From assembly GCA_004552515.1 (NCBI GenBank), contig SFOF01000066.1, positions 1-10,024 on the forward strand: a stretch of 10,024 bases of DNA, written 5' to 3'. Numbering within the stretch: the stretch's first letter is position 1; each line of letters starts with the position of its first letter. Of the stretch, positions 6,051-10,024 are shown one piece after another. The stretch is from Clostridiales bacterium. GTDB lineage: Bacteria > Bacillota > Clostridia > Christensenellales > Aristaeellaceae. Below the pieces are notes generated by a model. The model was not told where the DNA came from. It saw only the letters and a list, made by a program, of their open reading frames with translations, and searched no databases. The position numbers and the translations under genes are program-made.

Positions 6051-6842
6051 CTACCGATGCAGTCCCTTCCTGCGCAGATAATCCATCGCCCAGGCGGGAT
6101 CGTTGGCCGTGAACAGCCGCGCGCCGTTCGCGATGGCCGCGTCGTACAGCTCGGGGCTTTCCGTGCCGTAGAACACCCACGGCTCCACGCCGCAGCCGAG
6201 CGCGAAGTCGAACAGCGCCTTGCTCACGACCGGCTCCTTCTTCGTGCCGAACAGGCAGACGCAGTAGGCGTAGTCGTATACGAAGCGCTTCTGCTTCGCG
6301 CCCATGAACTCCTGCGGCGAATAGGCGTGGATCTTGATCTCGTCGCCATACTGCTCGCTGAGCCATTCATTCAGCTCGCCGCTCCAGGAATTGATGACGC
6401 AGCGCGAAAGGATGCCGGCCTCGCGCAGCATATCGATTGCCCTGCGCGCCGACCGATACGCGAACGCGCCGCTGTCGGCGGGATAGTCCTTCAGCTCAAT
6501 GTTGTAGAGCAGGCCGGGAACGCCCGCGACCAGATCGAGAAATTCCTCGAACGTCGGGATCTTCTCGCTGCGGAACTGTTCGCCCTTCCAGGCGCCCGCG
6601 TCCAGCGCGCGGATCTCGGCGAGCGTCTTTTCGCGCACAAGGCCGGTCCCGTCGGTCGTGCGGTCCACTCTGTGGTCGTGGATGACGACGAGCTGGCCGT
6701 CGCTGGTCATATGCAGGTCAGTCTCGAGCATATCAGGCTTCAGCTCGAGCGCGGAACGGAACGCGGCGAGCGTGTTCTCCGGAAAATAGCGGGAATTGCC
6801 GCGGTGCGCCGCGACGGGAATGGCATTTTGATAGGGAAGCAT
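6051..6842 (-). CDS. Glycerophosphodiester phosphodiesterase family protein
   Basis: Enzymes of this TIM-barrel family hydrolyse glycerophosphodiesters to glycerol-3-phosphate and an alcohol, using a bound metal ion. The 263 residues show the family signatures: AAHRG with catalytic H13 and R14, PENT at 21-24, metal-binding E40 and D42 in LETDLHMTSDG, second catalytic histidine H55 in VVIHDH, and E116 in YNIELK. No signal peptide is visible, so it should be cytoplasmic, unlike periplasmic GlpQ. The ATG at 6842 is fixed by AAAGGAGG (6852-6859) 9 nt upstream. It lies 156 bp after the epimerase-family gene on the same strand. No strong promoter or terminator was found between them, so it is probably cotranscribed or read from a weak own promoter. 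The exact substrate is unknown. Confidence 0.93.
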   Translation of the reverse strand: MLPYQNAIPVAAHRGNSRYFPENTLAAFRSALELKPDMLETDLHMTSDGQLVVIHDHRVDRTTDGTGLVREKTLAEIRALDAGAWKGEQFRSEKIPTFEEFLDLVAGVPGLLYNIELKDYPADSGAFAYRSARRAIDMLREAGILSRCVINSWSGELNEWLSEQYGDEIKIHAYSPQEFMGAKQKRFVYDYAYCVCLFGTKKEPVVSKALFDFALGCGVEPWVFYGTESPELYDAAIANGARLFTANDPAWAMDYLRRKGLHR

Positions 6843-6998
6843 GGCTTTTGTCCTCCTTTGAGAGCGCGTCTTGAAAATTTGCGGGCGGCATGGCGGCGCG
6901 TTCGGACGGTCATGCGCCGATCGATCGGGCCTGACTGCCCGCGCCCCGAAAAAGCTGCGGGACGCCTGCCGCGTTCCCCTCGAATCGCCGCGAAGGGA

Positions 6999-8012
6999 TC
7001 AGCGGAGGCCCGCCGCTGCGTCCATGCGCTCGTTGACGGCTTTGCCCTCCCAGTGATAATCGGGGGAAAGCCGCGTCAGCTCGCGCTTGAGTCCGTCGTA
7101 GAGCGGCATGAGCTGGTTCTGCTCAAGCCCCGCCGCGGCCAGAATCTTGCCGTTGTCGATCACGCGCTCAAACAGCCGGTCGTATATGAGCTGCCAGCGC
7201 GCGAATTTATACCACTCGGAATCGCCCGCGATGCAGCGAAGATACGTCTCCGCGTCCACCCATTCGGCCTTCAGCCCGATCAGGTCGCGGTAATATTCGG
7301 CGATTTCGCCCCAGGTGTGGTGCTCCGCCGTGGCGATGGTGTAGGCTTCGCCCAGCGCGCGCTCATTGCCGATCAGCCCGGAGATCATCCGCGCCGAATC
7401 GCCGCCCCAGGTCAGCGTGCCCTGCACGTTTTTCGCTTCCTCGGGCAGCAGGATGACCTTGCCCTGACGCGCGCGCTCCACGACGCACTGCGCCTCCAGT
7501 GTCACCAACTGGAACTTGTGCTGAGAGAACGTGATCGACGGCCGGATGATCGTCCAGTTTGTCCGACCGGACGCGCGCAGCATATCCTCCTCATAAGCCT
7601 TGTAGAGCGAGTATTCGTTTTCAAGCTCGGCCAGAAACGGCTTGTCGTCCGATACGTCCAGCAGTCTCGGCGACGTCTCCCGCACCGGCGACTGCCCCGC
7701 GTACACGCGATAGGAGGAGAGGAAAATCAGCTGTCCGGCGTGCTCCAGCAGCATTTTGTGGCGGCTTTTGAACGCCGCCGGCTTGTAGATCAGAAAATCG
7801 ACGATCGCGTCGTAGCCCTTTTCAAGAATCGGCGCGAGCGCTTCGTCGCGGCTCATGTCCGCGCGCAGATAGCGCAGAGCCGACCGCGTGCTGGTCATAT
7901 CGTCCAGCGAAACCACGTCCACATGATAGCCGCGCGCCAGCAGCTCCTCGGTCAGATATACGCCCATCGCGCCAGTGCCGCCCAGCAGCAGCGCTCTCTT
8001 CGGTTCGTTCAT
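6999..8012 (-). CDS. NAD-dependent epimerase/dehydratase family protein (extended SDR)
   Basis: The product has 337 residues with an N-terminal Rossmann fold: a beta strand, then GGTGAMG (11-17), the nucleotide-binding glycine motif. Further family marks are an acidic/polar end of beta 2 near 35-38, FLSSYRVY (97-104) with the catalytic serine region, the Y134-x3-K138 pair, and IIRPS (155-159), as in UDP-sugar epimerases and related proteins. The C-terminal half (about 200-337) would shape a substrate pocket and is not recognisable further. ATG 8012 is preferred to the upstream in-frame start at 8036 because GAGGAGGG (8019-8026) lies 6 nt before it. A strong promoter stands upstream and the phosphodiesterase-family gene follows. 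No sugar-nucleotide or cell-wall cluster is adjacent, so the substrate is open. Confidence 0.88.
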   Translation of the reverse strand: MNEPKRALLLGGTGAMGVYLTEELLARGYHVDVVSLDDMTSTRSALRYLRADMSRDEALAPILEKGYDAIVDFLIYKPAAFKSRHKMLLEHAGQLIFLSSYRVYAGQSPVRETSPRLLDVSDDKPFLAELENEYSLYKAYEEDMLRASGRTNWTIIRPSITFSQHKFQLVTLEAQCVVERARQGKVILLPEEAKNVQGTLTWGGDSARMISGLIGNERALGEAYTIATAEHHTWGEIAEYYRDLIGLKAEWVDAETYLRCIAGDSEWYKFARWQLIYDRLFERVIDNGKILAAAGLEQNQLMPLYDGLKRELTRLSPDYHWEGKAVNERMDAAAGLR

Positions 8013-8047
8013 GAAAGTCCCTCCTCGTAAAAGCATTTTCTCTGTCT

Positions 8048-8076
8048 ATTATAGCGCGCCGCCGCCTGTCCGGCAA
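8048..8076 (-). promoter_or_regulatory. Sigma-A type promoter of the epimerase-phosphodiesterase unit
   Basis: On the minus strand TTGCCG (8071-8076) and a perfect TATAAT (8048-8053) are 17 bp apart. The start site would be near 8041, about 29 nt before the ATG at 8012. Confidence 0.8.
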
Positions 8077-8593
8077 TGCAATATTCTGCCGCGCGGGGAT
8101 ATTTTTCTCCTAAAAATCGCGCGATGATTGGGCTTTGGCGGCTCCTTTGATTCGGACGATTCCGCCAATCAATCGGCGCGGCGCGTTCTTTGCGTCCGGT
8201 GCGATAACCCGCGCGCAATAACGCCGTTCGCTGCGCTGCCGCGCGGGTTGGGCTCATGCTCGACCGGACGATGATCGTCCCAAGCCCGTGAAAGCCCGTG
8301 GCGCAAGCGCGTCGCCTGATGCGTGGTAACCAGCCGCACGCAGCAGCGTCTTGTGCGCCGATTCGCCGCGCGTCGCATAGCTGCATCCGGCTAATCGCTC
8401 AGGCGTTGGCGCGCGCACGCGTAAGCGCGTCGCCCCAGCCGTCGGAATCTTATCATACGAAAGCGCATCGCAAATGCCATACTCGCCGCGTCTGATATTC
8501 CCGCTGTTCACCGCGCGCCGCATATCCGTATCTTGCCAGCCGGGATGCGCCGAAGCACAGACAGGCCGCGCGATTCCCTTCCGCGGCATCGGC
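8077..8593. other. Gene-free, highly foldable spacer
   Basis: Frames crossing this region lack ribosome binding sites, overlap the promoter at 8048-8076 or begin without family features, so I call no gene. It holds several inverted repeats. AACCCGCGCG (8206-8215) pairs with CGCGCGGGTT (8240-8249), enclosed by CGTCCGGT (8193-8200) with ACCGGACG (8263-8270). TTGGCGG (8135-8141) pairs with CCGCCAA (8162-8168), flanked by GATTG/CAATC (8126-8130, 8170-8174). GGACGAT/ATCGTCC (8266-8272, 8274-8280) competes with the outer stem. No terminator was found directly after the YlbJ-like gene. Confidence 0.5.
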
Positions 8594-9601
8594 TTATTTC
8601 GCCGCCGCGTTCCTCCTGCGCCGCCTTGCCGCGCAGGCCGCCCCCAGCGCTGCGGTCAGCGCGCCCAGCGCCGCGACGAATACGCTCGCGTCCAGCCGCA
8701 TATTAAGCGCCCTCTCTGGCAGCGCCGTCAGCCCCAGCGCAATCAGCGCTGAGAGCGCCGCATGGACGAGCTTCCAATAGATATAGCGCGCGCCGTTTAC
8801 GCCCAGCGGTCGCAGTATGCCCAGGCACTGCGCGCACACCGACGCGCCGCCCAGACAGCACACCGCCGACATGATCGCCGTCCTGAGCGCCGCGCCGGCC
8901 GGCAGCGCCCCCGCCGCCGCGCAGCCGCCGGTCAACTCCAGCAGCATGAGCAGAACGCCGCGCGCACCCTCTCCGAAGAACCGCGCGCCCCACGCCGCCG
9001 GCAGCGAAAACAGCGCCATGCACGCGGCGATCATGATCAGCGCCCTTGCCGCGCCCATGACCGCCGAGCCGCCGCCGCTTTCCGCAGAGGGCTTTTCGAG
9101 CATGGGGCCGCGCAGGGGACGCATGAGCAGCGCCGTCGCGAATCCTCCCAGCGCCTGAGCCGCCGCCAGCGCCCAGCCCGCGCCGCCCAGCGCCGGTCCC
9201 GCCACGCCCACCAGAAACGCGGGGCTTGCGCCCGAGGCGGCGATCGACGCGCGCAGGAGCGCTCCTTCGTCGCAGATGGTGTTTTCGGACGCCCGCGCCG
9301 CCGCCAGCGCGCCCGCCGGACTGCCCGACAGAAGGCCGCTCAGCCAGGCCGCCCCCAGCGCGTCCGGGCAGCCGATCAGCCGCATGACCGGCCGCATCAC
9401 CCCCGATAAGAGCGCGCACGCCTCCGGACAGGTCAGCGCCGGCACGGCCAGAAGGAACGGCAGCAGCGCCGGTACGACCGACTGCGCCCAGCTTCTCAGC
9501 GCGCGGGCAATCGCCGCCCTTGAGAGCGCCGGATCGGCGGCGGCGAGCGCGATCAGGCCCAGCGCCGCGAGCATTTTCAGGATTGTCCGCCGTTTGTTCA
9601 T
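8594..9601 (-). CDS. YlbJ-like nucleoside-recognition (Gate) domain membrane protein
   Basis: The protein has 335 residues, mostly hydrophobic, with roughly 9-10 membrane segments. Its pattern fits the YlbJ/spore-maturation Gate-domain family. WAQSVVPALLPFLL (38-51) starts the first conserved block. SGSPAGA (92-98) matches the SGYPAGA-type motif of YlbJ, and GASPAFLVG (124-132) its NxxNPxFI-type position. CCLGGASVCAQ (248-258) matches the FGGLSVHAQ-type motif, followed by a last helix pair after WKLVH. In Bacillus, YlbJ is a membrane protein needed for sporulation; the transported molecule is unsettled. This copy is shorter than B. subtilis YlbJ (about 400 residues), very Ala/Gly/Leu-rich, and ends in a basic RRRRR stretch. 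The ATG at 9601 has only a weak GGGGGTG-type ribosome binding site. It has no adjacent sporulation genes, so a related non-spore transporter is possible. Confidence 0.78.
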   Translation of the reverse strand: MNKRRTILKMLAALGLIALAAADPALSRAAIARALRSWAQSVVPALLPFLLAVPALTCPEACALLSGVMRPVMRLIGCPDALGAAWLSGLLSGSPAGALAAARASENTICDEGALLRASIAASGASPAFLVGVAGPALGGAGWALAAAQALGGFATALLMRPLRGPMLEKPSAESGGGSAVMGAARALIMIAACMALFSLPAAWGARFFGEGARGVLLMLLELTGGCAAAGALPAGAALRTAIMSAVCCLGGASVCAQCLGILRPLGVNGARYIYWKLVHAALSALIALGLTALPERALNMRLDASVFVAALGALTAALGAACAARRRRRNAAAK

Positions 9602-9668
9602 GGCTTCACCCCCATGGGGTCATGCTATGTCCCTGCGCCGGAAAACTTGCGCCCGCGCGCCGGGACGC

Positions 9669-9698
9669 TTGCATTTCCTGTCCCGTCGGCTGTATAAT
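9669..9698 (+). promoter_or_regulatory. Candidate promoter of the flavin-reductase gene
   Basis: A perfect TATAAT at 9693-9698 is preceded at 18 bp by TTGCAT (9669-9674), a partial -35 box. It points toward the gene at 9953 and away from the YlbJ-like gene. The resulting leader would be about 245 nt, unusually long for this window. Confidence 0.6.
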
Positions 9699-9952
9699 AG
9701 AAAAGGCAATCTGGAACGCGCCCTGCGGGGAGCGGGTCGTCCGCGGCTTTTTGCCGTCGCCGCGCCGGGGGCATGATCCGGTCGTGCTGAAGCTCGGGGC
9801 TTCGTCCTGAACGGACGCCCATTCGCCGCGCCCGTCCAAACGCGCTTCGGCTTTCCTGAACCGTCGGTTTTCATTTCCGATTCGGCGAAAAATCCGCGGG
9901 AACCGCACGTCCTTTTTGCAGTGCGCTCTATCAACTGAGGAGGTCATTGGAT
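9699..9952 (+). other. Long untranslated leader with tandem hairpins
   Basis: No gene is supported here. Two small perfect hairpins stand side by side: GAAGC/GCTTC (9789-9793, 9799-9803) and CGTCC/GGACG (9803-9807, 9813-9817), each with a 5-nt loop. Further on, CGCAC (9904-9908) can pair with GTGCG (9921-9925) around a T-rich loop close to the ribosome binding site. I do not recognise a known riboswitch class. No strong terminator is seen. Confidence 0.4.
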
Positions 9953-10024
9953 ATGAAGGTGCTCATGATCAACGGCAGCGCTCACGAAAACGGCTGCACC
10001 GCGACCGCGCTGAAGGAAATGGCG
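9953..10024 (+). CDS. NAD(P)H-dependent FMN reductase / flavodoxin-family protein (N-terminal fragment)
   Basis: Only 24 codons are in the window (MKVLMINGSAHENGCTATALKEMA, cut by the edge). A hydrophobic first beta strand runs straight into a GSxxxNGxT loop, which binds the FMN phosphate in the NADPH-dependent FMN reductase group of flavodoxin-fold proteins. These proteins reduce flavins, quinones or azo/nitro compounds with NAD(P)H in the cytoplasm. The ATG at 9953 is well supported by GAGGAGGT (9937-9944) 8 nt upstream. The likely promoter is far upstream at 9669-9698. The specific subfamily cannot be decided from so short a piece. Confidence 0.85.
   Translation, partial: MKVLMINGSAHENGCTATALKEMA

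Noticed and set aside
6843..6998. A separate promoter or terminator between the epimerase and phosphodiesterase genes
   Set aside because: I found only a palindromic CGATCGATCG and a 4-bp stem near a T-run, and no convincing -35/-10 pair. Cotranscription is the simpler reading.
8254..8589. A 111-codon minus-strand frame directly downstream of the YlbJ-like gene
   Set aside because: It has no ribosome binding site and no recognisable family feature, and it overlaps the strongly foldable region. A degraded gene cannot be excluded but is not supported.
9895..9947. tRNA-like D-arm sequence on the minus strand (CTCAGTTGATAGAGC)
   Set aside because: The following anticodon-like stem has a 12-nt loop, no proper T-arm or acceptor stem follows, and the segment includes the ribosome binding site of the reductase gene read backwards. 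Likely chance.

Overview
The window looks like a piece of a GC-rich Clostridia-type (Firmicutes) chromosome, about 60-65% GC by eye. The evidence is strong AGGAGG-type ribosome binding sites, sigma-A-like promoters (TTGAAA-17-TACAAT; TTGCCG-17-TATAAT), short G+C-rich hairpin-plus-T-run terminators, and a YlbJ-like membrane protein of a family best known from spore formers. A species cannot be named from this alone.

Layout. (a) 1-2936, plus strand: the FtsH membrane protease, missing its first codon(s) at the window edge, with its own terminator; then a 144-bp dispersed repeat (copy 1); then uracil phosphoribosyltransferase (upp) with its own promoter and terminator. (b) 2937-4773, plus strand: a 390-bp stretch without a gene, a -10 box, and a MATE-family efflux transporter. 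(c) 4774-6050: about 1.28 kb with no convincing conventional gene, lying between convergent genes and full of repeats. It holds copy 2 of the dispersed repeat 4 bp after the MATE stop, a 216-bp near-identical direct duplication (period 288 bp), purine-rich G/A tails, two compact GC hairpins, a doubtful 32-codon ORF, and a long 23-bp-arm hairpin. (d) 6051-8076, minus strand: a glycerophosphodiester phosphodiesterase-family gene downstream of an NAD-dependent epimerase/dehydratase-family gene, probably one transcription unit from the promoter at 8048-8076. (e) 8077-8593: a gene-free but strongly foldable spacer. (f) 8594-9601, minus strand: the YlbJ-like membrane protein. (g) 9602-10024, plus strand: a divergent promoter, a roughly 245-nt leader with tandem hairpins, and the first 24 codons of a flavodoxin-fold NAD(P)H-dependent FMN reductase-type protein.

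The genes are mostly independent housekeeping functions (protein quality control, pyrimidine salvage, drug/metabolite export, phosphodiester hydrolysis), each with its own signals; no shared pathway is evident. The less ordinary content is in the intergenic DNA. The 144-bp element occurs twice with no gaps and about 81% identity, and can form alternative hairpins. The block between MATE and the phosphodiesterase appears to be a landing site for several non-coding repeat families. No phage, CRISPR, toxin-antitoxin or defence system is visible.
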